Positions 8,339 to 17,012 of a DNA stretch of 64,000 bases are shown one piece after another. This stretch comes from Sphingopyxis sp. (GTDB lineage: Bacteria; Pseudomonadota; Alphaproteobacteria; Sphingomonadales; Sphingomonadaceae). Under the pieces are notes generated by a model. It did not search any database, had not been told where the DNA came from, and was given only the letters and a program-made list of their open reading frames with translations. A program made the translations under genes and the position numbers. Each line of letters opens with the position of its first letter. Within the stretch, counting starts at the first letter, position 1. Where the stretch lies: the NCBI GenBank assembly GCA_017745175.1, contig JAGHZY010000020.1:69734-133733 (forward strand), given 5' to 3'.

Positions 8339-11300
8339 CTAGGGCGTCGGTGCGCCGGGCTCAAGGGCAGAAGCCGGCAAATTCGCCTTCGTTGCCGTCA
8401 AGCCGGGCTTGTGCGCGTCGAGCAAGGCATCGTCGAGCCGGATCAGCCGCGCCGCCGCGGTATAGAGCAAGGCCGCCTCGACCCGCCGCCCCGGAAAGAT
8501 CACGCCCAGCGCATCGCGATACGCCGCCATCTGGCGCAGATAGGCCGGCTGGACATCGGCCGCGCTCGCGGGGATATGGCGCCCGGTCTTGTAGTCGACC
8601 ACCGTCACCGCATCATCGGCGACGAGCAGCCGGTCGACGATCCCCGCGACGACCAAACCGTCGACCACGGCCGACAGCGGCACCTCGGCCAGCGACCCCG
8701 GACCGAACAGCGCCGCGTGCGCCGGGTTCTCGAGAACGCCGAGCACCTCGTCGACCATCGCCGCGCGCACCTCGCCATCGAGCGCCGCCGCCTGCACCGC
8801 GAGCCAATGCGCCGCCGCGACGCGCCGCCGCGCAGGCGCCACCGGCGGCAGCCGTTCGAACAGCGCGTGAAGCAGCAAGCCGCGCTCGACCGCCGCCGCG
8901 CGCGCGCCGCCCTGCGGCGGCAGGGCGACATCATCCTCGCCGAGCGCCGAGGGCGCAAGCGGACGCGGCGGGCGCGCCTCTTCGGGCGCGGGCTTCGTCG
9001 CCCAAGGCGGCACGGCAACCGGCGGCGCCACTTGCCGCGCCTTGTCCTTCGGCAAACGCGCCCATTTCTTCGGCTGCACCGCATGCACGCGCTTGCGGCC
9101 CCAGCGCGGCCCGGCATCCTGCCAATCGGCGCCCATGTCGGCCATCACCGCATCGACCGCGCTGTGCCAATTATTGTCGGGCAGGCTGCGGTCGGCGGTC
9201 CTGGTGATCCCGGTGACCACCAGCAATTCCTCGGCGCGCGTCATCGCGACATAGAGCAATCGCCAATGCTCCTGCCGCTCGGCCGCTTCCTTGTCGTCAT
9301 ACGCCTTGGCGATCGCGCCGTGCCGTTCATCCCTGCCCAGGCCGAATACCGGCAGCTTTTCCCACGCGCCCGTCGACAGGTCGAAGGTCAGCCGCCGCGG
9401 CCGCGGGTCGTCGGTCGCGTCGGCGAGGATGACGATCGGCGCCTGCAGCCCCTTGGACCCGTGGACGGTCATCACCCGCACAACATCGCTGCGCGCCTCG
9501 GTCTGGCGCTTGATCTCGGCGGTGCTGGCGGCGATATGGGCGAGGAAGCCGGGCAGCGACGGTGCCTCCCGCCGCTCGAAGGCGAGCGCCTGCCCGAGCA
9601 GCTCGTCGATCGGATCGCGCGCTTCGCGGCCGAGCCGGCGGTACAGCTTGCGCCGCCCGCCCAGCGGCCCCGACAGGATGGCGTCGAGGAAACGGAAGGG
9701 CGTGGTGAAGTCGGCCATGCCGAGCAGTCCGCGCAGCGCCGCCAGTGTTTCGGGGGGCGCGTCGCTTTCGCGCGCACGCAGCTGTTCCCACAAGGCGCGG
9801 CCCTTGCGGCCATGGGCAAAGCCGAACAGATCGTCCTGCGTCCAGCCCAGCAGCGGCGAGACGAGCAAGCCGGCGAGATTCAGGTCGTCGAGCGGCTGGA
9901 CCGCGAAGCGCATCGCCGCGAGCAAATCCTGCACCGCGAGCGACTGCGTCAGCGAAAAACGATCGACCCCCGCGACCGGCACGTGCCGCGACTGCAACCG
10001 CGCGACGATCCGCGCCGCAAGGTCGCGGCGGCGGCGGACGAGGATCAATATATCGCCCGGCGCGACGCTCCGCCCGTCCTTGCCATGTTCGATCCAGTCC
10101 TGCACCTCGTCGGCGATCGCACGCGACAGGCGCAGGCTCGCGGGGTCGCTCGCCGCCGCGGAAGAGTCGCCCGGCCCGGCGTCTTCCTCACCGTCTTCGC
10201 GATCGCTCTCGTCATCGGCGGCGGCATCGAGCGCTTTCCCGACCGGCAGCGGCTCCCACAGCTCGACGCGGCCCGCCCGGTCGCGGTTGAAATCGGCGGG
10301 GATGTGCGGCGGCTCGTCGCTTTCCAGCCCCATCCGTTCGGGCGCACCTGCAGCGATCCACGCATTTACGACATCGAGCACGGCGGGGCTCGAGCGGTAG
10401 TTGGTGTCGAGGTCAACATCCTCGAATGGCCTGCCCGCCGCCTCAGCCTGCTTGGCAAAGCTGCGTCGAGCAGCCTCGAATGCCATCGGATCGGTTCCCT
10501 GGAAGCCGAAAATCGCCTGTTTGCGGTCACCGACTGTGAACATCGTGCGGACGCGATCGTCTTTGGCGCCGACCCCTGCGAAAAACTCCCCGGAGAGTAA
10601 CGCAATGATCTCCCACTGCCGCGTGTTGGTGTCCTGCGCCTCGTCGACCAGGATATGATCGGTGCGCTGGTCGAGCTTGAAACGCACCCAGTCGCCGAAA
10701 TCGCCCGTGGCCAGCAGATGGCCGGCGATGCTGATCAGGTCGTCGAAATCGGCATAGCCCTTGTCGCGCTTGGCAAGCGCATAGGCTTCGGCAAAGCGAC
10801 TGCCGAGATCCCACGCCGCCGCCAGATCGTCGGCGACTTGCATTGCCGTCGCGGTTGCCAAAAGATCGCCGGTGGCGGCAACGATCCGTTCGGCGGCATC
10901 GAGGCAGCTGCGCATGCCGCCCTTTTCCTTGGTATAGTCGGCGCGCAGATCGCCCGTTCCGGTCAGGAAACAGCCGCGTACCGCGGCCAGCATCGCCGCG
11001 CGCCCGTACGAATCCGCACGGTGCCAGTCATCCATGATATCGGCGCGCGCATCGCCGGTCCTGGTCGCCCAGTCGCGGCCACTGATGGCGACGGCCGCGA
11101 TATCGGCATCGGCGATGACGCCACCGGCAATCGCCGCCGCCCGCCAGTCGGCGGGGTCGCCCTGCGGCAGGCCGAGCGCCGTCCGCAGGTCGGTCGGTCG
11201 CGGCGCGAGCCGCGGGGCATTCGCCGCCGTGAAGCTGCTCGCACAGCGCGCGAGGAAGGCGATCGCGGCATCCTGCCCCAGCCGGCGCGCCAGCATCGCG

Positions 11301-11869
11301 GCGATGCTTCGCATATGATCGCCGTCGCCCCCCTGCCCCGACAGGAGCTTGCCCAGCACCTCGCGCTGCAGCGTACGCGCCTCGCTATCCTCGAGCGCAC
11401 GGAACCCCGGCAATATCCGGGCCTCGAGCGGGAAGCTGGCGAGCAGGGTCTGGCAAAAACTGTGAATCGTCTGGACACGAACCGCGCCGCCGGGGCTGTC
11501 GATCACCGTCGCGAACAAGGATCGCGCGCGTTCGATCAGCGCGGGGACGCCCCGGTCATAACCGATGACGTCGAGGTCGAGCCCCAGCGCCAGCAACTCG
11601 GTGCGCAGGTCGCCGTCGTCCATCCGCACCCACATCGCGAGCCGCTCGTGAATGCGATGCGCCATTTCGGCGGCGCCCGCCTTGGTAAAGGTGATGCACA
11701 GGATCGCCTCGGGCGGCACGCCTTCCAGCATCAGGCGCAGCACCCGCGCCGACAGCACCTGCGTCTTGCCCGTCCCCGCCGATGCGCCCAGCCAGACATG
11801 GTCGTCCGGCTGCGCAGCCGCGCTCTGCCCGGCATCAAGCGCTTTGAGCCGCTTGTCGGGATCGATCAT
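8339..11869 (-). CDS. addA: Double-strand break repair helicase-nuclease AddA
   Basis: A 1176-residue subunit of the AddAB recombination machine that unwinds and degrades DNA ends up to a Chi site for RecA loading. The UvrD-like motor is complete: Q motif near the N terminus, Walker A GASAGTGKTQVL (~28-39), Walker B HILVDEAQDTN, motif III FTVGDRKQAIFGFQGTDP, TNYRSSPAVLDVV, RVMTVHGSKGLQAPIV, and LLYVAMTRAEELLVV. The C-terminal RecB-type nuclease carries VTVVDYKTGRHIP. The ATG overlaps the addB stop as ATGA, which points to translational coupling. Chi recognition normally lies in AddB-like sequences, and no Chi can be assigned here. Confidence 0.97.
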   Translation of the reverse strand: MIDPDKRLKALDAGQSAAAQPDDHVWLGASAGTGKTQVLSARVLRLMLEGVPPEAILCITFTKAGAAEMAHRIHERLAMWVRMDDGDLRTELLALGLDLDVIGYDRGVPALIERARSLFATVIDSPGGAVRVQTIHSFCQTLLASFPLEARILPGFRALEDSEARTLQREVLGKLLSGQGGDGDHMRSIAAMLARRLGQDAAIAFLARCASSFTAANAPRLAPRPTDLRTALGLPQGDPADWRAAAIAGGVIADADIAAVAISGRDWATRTGDARADIMDDWHRADSYGRAAMLAAVRGCFLTGTGDLRADYTKEKGGMRSCLDAAERIVAATGDLLATATAMQVADDLAAAWDLGSRFAEAYALAKRDKGYADFDDLISIAGHLLATGDFGDWVRFKLDQRTDHILVDEAQDTNTRQWEIIALLSGEFFAGVGAKDDRVRTMFTVGDRKQAIFGFQGTDPMAFEAARRSFAKQAEAAGRPFEDVDLDTNYRSSPAVLDVVNAWIAAGAPERMGLESDEPPHIPADFNRDRAGRVELWEPLPVGKALDAAADDESDREDGEEDAGPGDSSAAASDPASLRLSRAIADEVQDWIEHGKDGRSVAPGDILILVRRRRDLAARIVARLQSRHVPVAGVDRFSLTQSLAVQDLLAAMRFAVQPLDDLNLAGLLVSPLLGWTQDDLFGFAHGRKGRALWEQLRARESDAPPETLAALRGLLGMADFTTPFRFLDAILSGPLGGRRKLYRRLGREARDPIDELLGQALAFERREAPSLPGFLAHIAASTAEIKRQTEARSDVVRVMTVHGSKGLQAPIVILADATDDPRPRRLTFDLSTGAWEKLPVFGLGRDERHGAIAKAYDDKEAAERQEHWRLLYVAMTRAEELLVVTGITRTADRSLPDNNWHSAVDAVMADMGADWQDAGPRWGRKRVHAVQPKKWARLPKDKARQVAPPVAVPPWATKPAPEEARPPRPLAPSALGEDDVALPPQGGARAAAVERGLLLHALFERLPPVAPARRRVAAAHWLAVQAAALDGEVRAAMVDEVLGVLENPAHAALFGPGSLAEVPLSAVVDGLVVAGIVDRLLVADDAVTVVDYKTGRHIPASAADVQPAYLRQMAAYRDALGVIFPGRRVEAALLYTAAARLIRLDDALLDAHKPGLTATKANLPASALEPGAPTP

Positions 11870-14800
11870 GCCGCCCCCCCGCCGGGCGCGCGATCGTCGG
11901 CGTCACCACGCCCGAACCATTCGTCGCGGCGCATCAGATGGTCGAAATCGGTATAGCGTTTGCCCGTATCGCCCGGAATAAACGGCTCCTGCCCCAACAG
12001 GTAGCGCGCACTCAGGTCGGCGAGCACTTCGCACGCGCGCTCGACGACCGCCGCGGCGGTCGCGGGTTTGGGCTTTTGCCCGCGGATGGCTTTCACGGCG
12101 CCATCGACATCCTTTTTCCGGTCGCGCTTCAGCTCCCAATATTCGAACGCGTCGACGATTTCGGGCGCGAGGTCGCCGAGCCCCGCCTCCTGCGCGAGCA
12201 AGCCCAGAAGGCCGAGCTGGCTGTTGAGCCCGTCGCCCGTCGATTTGGCCGACGGCGCCGCACCCGTCTTGTAATCGACGATCGCCAGCGTGCCTTCGGC
12301 GGTCTGGTCGACGCGGTCGGCGGTCCCGTAAAGCCGGATGCCGCCCACGATCCGTTCGCCGCGCACCTCATTGGCCACCGGCCAGCGCTCCTCGCGCGAC
12401 GCCCAGACGCGCTCGGCCGCCCAGCGCAGCGACGGCTCGATCCGCGGCAACCAGAAAGCGCTCGCCAGCGAATCGAGCGCCGGGTCGGCGCGCAATGCCT
12501 TCAGTTCGACATCGAACGCGGCTTCGGTCAGCCCCGCCGTCTGCCAGTCCTGCAGGAATTTATGGACGCGAATGCCGAACCACTTCGCGTCGGGGCCGCT
12601 GCTCAGCGGGTCGAGCTCGCTCAGCCGCAAGATCTTTGCCGCATAATAGGCAAAGGGATCACGCGCGAGCTGATCGACCCCGGTCACGCTGATCCGGTCG
12701 GGGCGTGCCGCGGGCGGCGGCGCTGGATGCGGCCTTTCGGCGGGAGTGCTGACGCCCGGCGGCACGTCGAGCATCGCCGCGAGCGCCACCACCGGCTGCC
12801 CGCCGAGCCGTGCCTCGGGCAATTCACCCGCGAGCGCCGCGAGCCGCAGCCAGAAGCGCGACGCGACCGCGGGATCGCCGCCGCTGCGCTGCGCGCGCGT
12901 CACCACCACCTCGCGCGCTGCGAAGGCGCCCGTGAAATCATGCGCCGCTGCGCCCTGCTGACGTTCGGGCGCCGGGAGCCCGAGCATCCGGCGGATGCCC
13001 GGCGCGAGCCACGGGTCGGGGCTCTGCTGCTGCGGCCAGCGGCCTTCGTCGAGCCCGCCGAGGATCATCACATCGGCGCGCTGCAGCCGCGCTTCGAGCA
13101 GGCCCCAGATGAACAGGCGCGGGTGCCCGCCATAGGGCGGGCGCACACTCTCGCCCGACAGGAGGTCGGCGAGCATCGCGGGGAAATCGGCAGGCGCGAC
13201 GAGCGCCGGGCCGTCGCCCCTCGCGAGCGCCCAGCGGTCGAACAATTCGGACAGCGCGCGTCCGGCGTGGCCGGTCCACACGCCTTCGCCGGTCAGCCAG
13301 CCGAGCGCCGCCTGCAGCGCGCCGAGCAGGACCGACGGCGGCGCGGGAACGCCCGCCGCGAACGGCGTCAGCGCGGTGCCCAGTCCGGCGGCGACATCCG
13401 CCCACCAGTCGCCGATCGCCTCTGCTTCGGCATGGCCGCGCGCCTTCGAATCGGCGGCGCGGTCGGCGATCCGTGCGCTCACCCCGCCCCACCCCGGCAC
13501 CAGCCCCGGCCCGCGCAGCACGAGGTCGAGCCGCCGCACCTGATCGAGCCAGCCGAGCCGCGCTTCGCCCGCCCGCGCCAGCGGATGCCCGAGCAGCGCC
13601 ACCAGCCGCACCGGGTCGAACGCCGCGGCGAATTCGGCGAGCGCGAGCAGCAGCGCCCCCGGCGGCGTCTGCCCGAGCGGTTGCCCCGCGCTGTCGTCGA
13701 CCGAAATGTCCCAGCGCGCGAGCGCCGCCGCGACCCTGGTGGCAAGCGCACGGTCGGGGGTCACCAGCGCGGCGGTGCGCGTGGGTGTTTCGAGCGCATC
13801 GCGCATGATCAGCGCGATCCCCTGTGCCTCCTGTCCGTCGTCGGCAAATATCGCGGCGGTGAGGCCGGCTATGCCGGGTCCCAAATCCCCCGCCTGCTGC
13901 CAGCGCGCGGTATAGGCGGCGGGTGCGAAGAGCAGCGAGGTGAAGGGTGCACGCGCATCGGGACCATCGAAGGGCGAGGTCGCGTCCCACCGCTGCACCT
14001 CGTCACGCGATACGCCCATGCGCCCGAGCAGCAGCTTCAGATGATATTGCGGGTGTGTTTCGAGCGGACGCTCATGGGGCTTCTCGGGGTCGGCCTTCAC
14101 CGGCCCGAGCGCATCCCACTCCTCGCCCGCCATGCCGAGGTCGAGTCCCGGCAGCACCACCATGCCGTCGGTCAAATCAGCGACGGTGCGCAGCAGGCGC
14201 GCGATCGCGGGTGCGGCGGTCGTCACGCCTGCCGCGACGACGAAACGCGCGGGCGGCGCGATGCGCCATCCCCGGCTCACGCGATCGAGCAGCCGGTTGC
14301 GCCGGTCGGCGCGGTCGATATGCCCCGTCGCGGCCAGCATGGCTGGCCAGCGTTCGACGAGCAGCGACAGCCGCCGCCACGACGCCTGCCAATGGCCCGC
14401 GAGATCGCCGAGCGCGGCTTCGATGTCGGCGAGCCGCGCGGGCGGCACCTCCTCATAGTGCAACTGGTCGATCACGCGCCCCAGCCCTTCGGCGAGCTGG
14501 AACGCCGCGGCGCCAGTAATCGGTTCCTCGCCCGCCGGATTATGCTTCTCGATCAGCCCCGCGAGCATCAGCCGCCGCCTCAGCGCGTCGATCGCGGGCG
14601 GGATCGCGTCGCTCTCGTCGATCGGATCGAGCGCGAGCGCCACCGATTCATCGAGGTCGGCGTCGCCGATCACGACGAGCCGCGGCATCAGCAAACCCGA
14701 ACCACCCGCCCGCACGAACGCCGCCTGCACGGCGCTCCGCGCGCGATTGCTCGGCAGCAGGATCAGACCTTGCGCGAGCCCGAGGGCGCCATCGGCATGG

Positions 14801-14883
14801 CGATCGATCAGCCCCGCCGCGAGCGCATCGGCGAAGGCCCGCTGGACCGGGATGGAGAAGACCGTGGGCTTGGCGTCAGCCAT
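11866..14883 (-). CDS. addB: Double-strand break repair protein AddB
   Basis: A 1005-residue partner of AddA. The N-terminal half is an inactivated helicase-like fold (RAFADALAAGLIDRH, LILLPSNRARSAVQAAFVRA) without a convincing Walker A, as is usual in the alphaproteobacterial type. The C-terminal nuclease domain has ERIVGGIRLYGTADRVD and LAIVDYKTGAAPS, the RecB-nuclease core. Mid-protein motifs EARLQRADVMILGGLDEGRWP and SVTGVDQLARDPFAYYAAKIL are typical of AddB. It overlaps murU upstream by eight bases and addA downstream by four, so the three are one translation-coupled unit. Confidence 0.96.
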   Translation of the reverse strand: MADAKPTVFSIPVQRAFADALAAGLIDRHADGALGLAQGLILLPSNRARSAVQAAFVRAGGSGLLMPRLVVIGDADLDESVALALDPIDESDAIPPAIDALRRRLMLAGLIEKHNPAGEEPITGAAAFQLAEGLGRVIDQLHYEEVPPARLADIEAALGDLAGHWQASWRRLSLLVERWPAMLAATGHIDRADRRNRLLDRVSRGWRIAPPARFVVAAGVTTAAPAIARLLRTVADLTDGMVVLPGLDLGMAGEEWDALGPVKADPEKPHERPLETHPQYHLKLLLGRMGVSRDEVQRWDATSPFDGPDARAPFTSLLFAPAAYTARWQQAGDLGPGIAGLTAAIFADDGQEAQGIALIMRDALETPTRTAALVTPDRALATRVAAALARWDISVDDSAGQPLGQTPPGALLLALAEFAAAFDPVRLVALLGHPLARAGEARLGWLDQVRRLDLVLRGPGLVPGWGGVSARIADRAADSKARGHAEAEAIGDWWADVAAGLGTALTPFAAGVPAPPSVLLGALQAALGWLTGEGVWTGHAGRALSELFDRWALARGDGPALVAPADFPAMLADLLSGESVRPPYGGHPRLFIWGLLEARLQRADVMILGGLDEGRWPQQQSPDPWLAPGIRRMLGLPAPERQQGAAAHDFTGAFAAREVVVTRAQRSGGDPAVASRFWLRLAALAGELPEARLGGQPVVALAAMLDVPPGVSTPAERPHPAPPPAARPDRISVTGVDQLARDPFAYYAAKILRLSELDPLSSGPDAKWFGIRVHKFLQDWQTAGLTEAAFDVELKALRADPALDSLASAFWLPRIEPSLRWAAERVWASREERWPVANEVRGERIVGGIRLYGTADRVDQTAEGTLAIVDYKTGAAPSAKSTGDGLNSQLGLLGLLAQEAGLGDLAPEIVDAFEYWELKRDRKKDVDGAVKAIRGQKPKPATAAAVVERACEVLADLSARYLLGQEPFIPGDTGKRYTDFDHLMRRDEWFGRGDADDRAPGGGAA

Positions 14884-15601
14884 CCGTCAACGCGGCTTCG
14901 GTCGGCGCGATGCTCGCCGGGGTGCCGACGTCGAACCACTGCCCCATGTGCGACAGGCCATAGAGCCGCCCCACCGCGATCGCGCGATCCCAGAGGATAT
15001 TGGTCGAGAACGCCCCTTCGGGCGCATTGTCGAGCAGCCGCGGCGAAATGAGCTGGATGCCGGTATAGACGAAGGGCGCGATCCGCCCCGGCTTCCGCCG
15101 CGACAGCTTGCCGTCGCCATCCATATGGAAATCGCCGCGACCGCCGTGCCCCGTCGCGCTCGCCTGCCGGATCAGCAGCAGCAGCGCGTCCATCTTGTCG
15201 CCGTCCCAGTGGCGCGCGAGATGCCGGATGCTGTCCTCGGGCCCGTCGGTCCAGATATTGTCGCTGTTGACGATCAGGATCGGATCGCCCGAAAGCTGCG
15301 GCAGCGCCTTGACCATCCCGCCGCCCGTCTCGAGCAGCTGGCCGCGCTCGTCCGAAATCGCGATCGTGAACTTGCGCTTCTGCGCCGCGAGATGCGCTTC
15401 GAGCGCGTCGGCCAGATAATGGACGTTGACGACCACATGCCCGACCCCCGCCGCCTCGATCCGGTCGAGGCTGTGGTCGATCAGCGCCTTGCCCGCGACG
15501 CGCACCAGCGGCTTGGGCCGCGTCGCGGTCAGCGGGCGCATGCGTTTGCCGATGCCCGCCGCCATCACCATCGCGCTTTCGATCTTCGCACTCACGTCCA
15601 T
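14876..15601 (-). CDS. murU: N-acetylmuramate-1-phosphate uridylyltransferase
   Basis: A 241-residue nucleotidyltransferase. The N terminus AMVMAAGIGKRMRPLTATRP with KPLVRVAGKALIDHSLDRI is the sugar-1-phosphate nucleotidyltransferase signature. The uridine/metal site is in VNSDNIWTDGP, and the metal-binding Asp near the end is in QWFDVGTP. Directly next to an AmgK-like kinase, it is best read as MurU: MurNAc-1-P plus UTP gives UDP-MurNAc, which recycles cell-wall sugar and bypasses the MurA step. Some annotations call it mannose-1-P guanylyltransferase. The ATG at 15601 sits inside the last codons of amgK (10-base overlap) and the 3' end overlaps addB. Confidence 0.9.
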   Translation of the reverse strand: MDVSAKIESAMVMAAGIGKRMRPLTATRPKPLVRVAGKALIDHSLDRIEAAGVGHVVVNVHYLADALEAHLAAQKRKFTIAISDERGQLLETGGGMVKALPQLSGDPILIVNSDNIWTDGPEDSIRHLARHWDGDKMDALLLLIRQASATGHGGRGDFHMDGDGKLSRRKPGRIAPFVYTGIQLISPRLLDNAPEGAFSTNILWDRAIAVGRLYGLSHMGQWFDVGTPASIAPTEAALTDG

Positions 15602-16575
15602 ATCTCCGCCCGCTTCGAAGCGGGGACATTGGCGTCGAACCATTGCCGGACGGGGACAAGCGCCGGGTGCGCGAGATCGCGTTCGAGCAGCCCCCACATG
15701 CGCGGCTGGAAACTCCTGTAATGCGGCTTGTTGTCGCGTTTCCAAAGGCGGACAAAAACGCCGAGGATACGCGTGTTGCGCTGCGCCGCGAGCGCCCAAT
15801 AGGCATTCTCGATGTCCTGCCCGGTCGCCGCCTGGTAGCGCGCGAGCATCGCCGCCTCGACCGCCGGACTCACGTCGCGCCGTGCGTCCTCGAGTACCGA
15901 CGCAAGGTCGTACGCCGGGTGTCCGACCAGCGCGTCCTGAAAGTCCAGCAAGCCATAGTGCGCGATGCCATCCTTGCCCGGCACCAGCATGATATTTTCG
16001 GCATGATAGTCGCGCAGCACCGTGACGCGCGGCAGGCCGTCCTCTTCGACCGGCGTCAGCACCTCGGCCCACGCGGTGCGGAACGCGTCGCGGTCGACCT
16101 CGATGTCGAAGGCGGGGCAATACCAGTCGCTGAACAGCATCACCTCGTCGAGCCACTGCTCGAGCCCGTGGACGCGCAACCCCTCCATCGGCGGCCGCGC
16201 GTGGAGGTGGACGAGAAGGTCGGTCACCCCCGTATAATAGTCCGCCTCCCTGTGCAGCTGTTCGTCGACCGTTTCGCGCAGCCGCACGTCGCCGAAATCG
16301 TCGATCAGCAGTAGACCGCGCTCAAGATCGCGTGCGAGGATCCTCGGGGCGGTCAGTCCCTGTTCGCACAGGAATTCGGCGACCGCGATGAACGGCCGCG
16401 GGTCCTCGTGCGGCGGCGGCGCGTCCATCAGCACCGCCTGCCGGCCCTTGTCAACGACGCGGAAATAGCGACGGAAGGACGCATCCCCCGCGAGCGGCAA
16501 AATCTGGGCATCGCCCCAGCCATGCGCGGCAAGAAAGGCGGGCGCATGAGGGGGCGGAATCATCGGAGCGGCCAT
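15592..16575 (-). CDS. amgK: Anomeric MurNAc/GlcNAc kinase, aminoglycoside-phosphotransferase fold
   Basis: A 327-residue kinase that makes MurNAc-1-P in peptidoglycan recycling. The phosphotransferase fold is shown by GDASFRRYFRV (glycine/lobe motif), LLLIDDFGDVRLRE, the catalytic Brenner loop LRDYHAENIMLVPG and the metal motif LLDFQDALVGHPAYDL. The C-terminal helices contain FVRLWKRDNKPHY and MWGLLERDLAHP, typical of AmgK. The start at 16575 (MAAPMIPPP) lies within the tsaE 3' end; an in-frame ATG at 16563 is also possible. With murU it forms the complete Pseudomonas/Caulobacter-type MurNAc salvage pair, which confers intrinsic fosfomycin tolerance in organisms that use it. Confidence 0.92.
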   Translation of the reverse strand: MAAPMIPPPHAPAFLAAHGWGDAQILPLAGDASFRRYFRVVDKGRQAVLMDAPPPHEDPRPFIAVAEFLCEQGLTAPRILARDLERGLLLIDDFGDVRLRETVDEQLHREADYYTGVTDLLVHLHARPPMEGLRVHGLEQWLDEVMLFSDWYCPAFDIEVDRDAFRTAWAEVLTPVEEDGLPRVTVLRDYHAENIMLVPGKDGIAHYGLLDFQDALVGHPAYDLASVLEDARRDVSPAVEAAMLARYQAATGQDIENAYWALAAQRNTRILGVFVRLWKRDNKPHYRSFQPRMWGLLERDLAHPALVPVRQWFDANVPASKRAEIWT

Positions 16576-17012
16576 CTTGCTCCCCAAGCCGCAGGCACCC
16601 CGGCTGTCAAGACGCGCGCGTCGCCTTCCCCCGAAATCGTGAGCAGCAGCGCACCCGGCCAGCCGTCGCCGCCCAGCCGCTCGGGCCATTCGATCAGCAG
16701 CGCACCGTCGTAGAGATAATCGTCGAGCCCGAGTTCGATCAGCTCGTCGGGGCCCTCGATGCGGTACAGGTCGACATGCGCGATGGGCAGATCGACCTCG
16801 GGCGGCGCATAGGGCTGGACGATCGCAAAGGTCGGGCTCGGCGCCTCGCCCGCCAGCCCCCGCGCCTTCAGCATCGCGCGCGCCAGCGTCGTCTTGCCCG
16901 CGCCGAGATCGCCCGACAGCAAGACGACGTCGCCCGCCGCCAACGCCGCACCGATCGCCGCGCCGATGCGCCCGGCTTCCGCCAGATCATATCGTACCGA
17001 AAAGTCCGTCAT
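16560..17012 (-). CDS. tsaE: tRNA threonylcarbamoyladenosine biosynthesis ATPase
   Basis: A 150-residue P-loop protein that drives turnover of the TsaBD complex in forming t6A37 on ANN-decoding tRNAs. It has Walker A GDLGAGKTTLARAML at ~34-48, the family motif SPTFAIVQPY, VDLYRIEGPDELIELGLDDY, and LIEWPERLG. Length is typical. Its start overlaps the divL stop by four bases (ATGA) and its end overlaps amgK, so it is in the middle of a coupled operon. Confidence 0.96.
   Translation of the reverse strand: MTDFSVRYDLAEAGRIGAAIGAALAAGDVVLLSGDLGAGKTTLARAMLKARGLAGEAPSPTFAIVQPYAPPEVDLPIAHVDLYRIEGPDELIELGLDDYLYDGALLIEWPERLGGDGWPGALLLTISGEGDARVLTAGVPAAWGARWPLR

Noticed and set aside
8411..15051. Long plus-strand open frames opposite addA and addB (up to more than 1000 codons)
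   Set aside because: They mirror well-conserved minus-strand genes, are rich in Arg/Ala/Pro, have no start signals and show no domain; they are GC-driven shadow frames.
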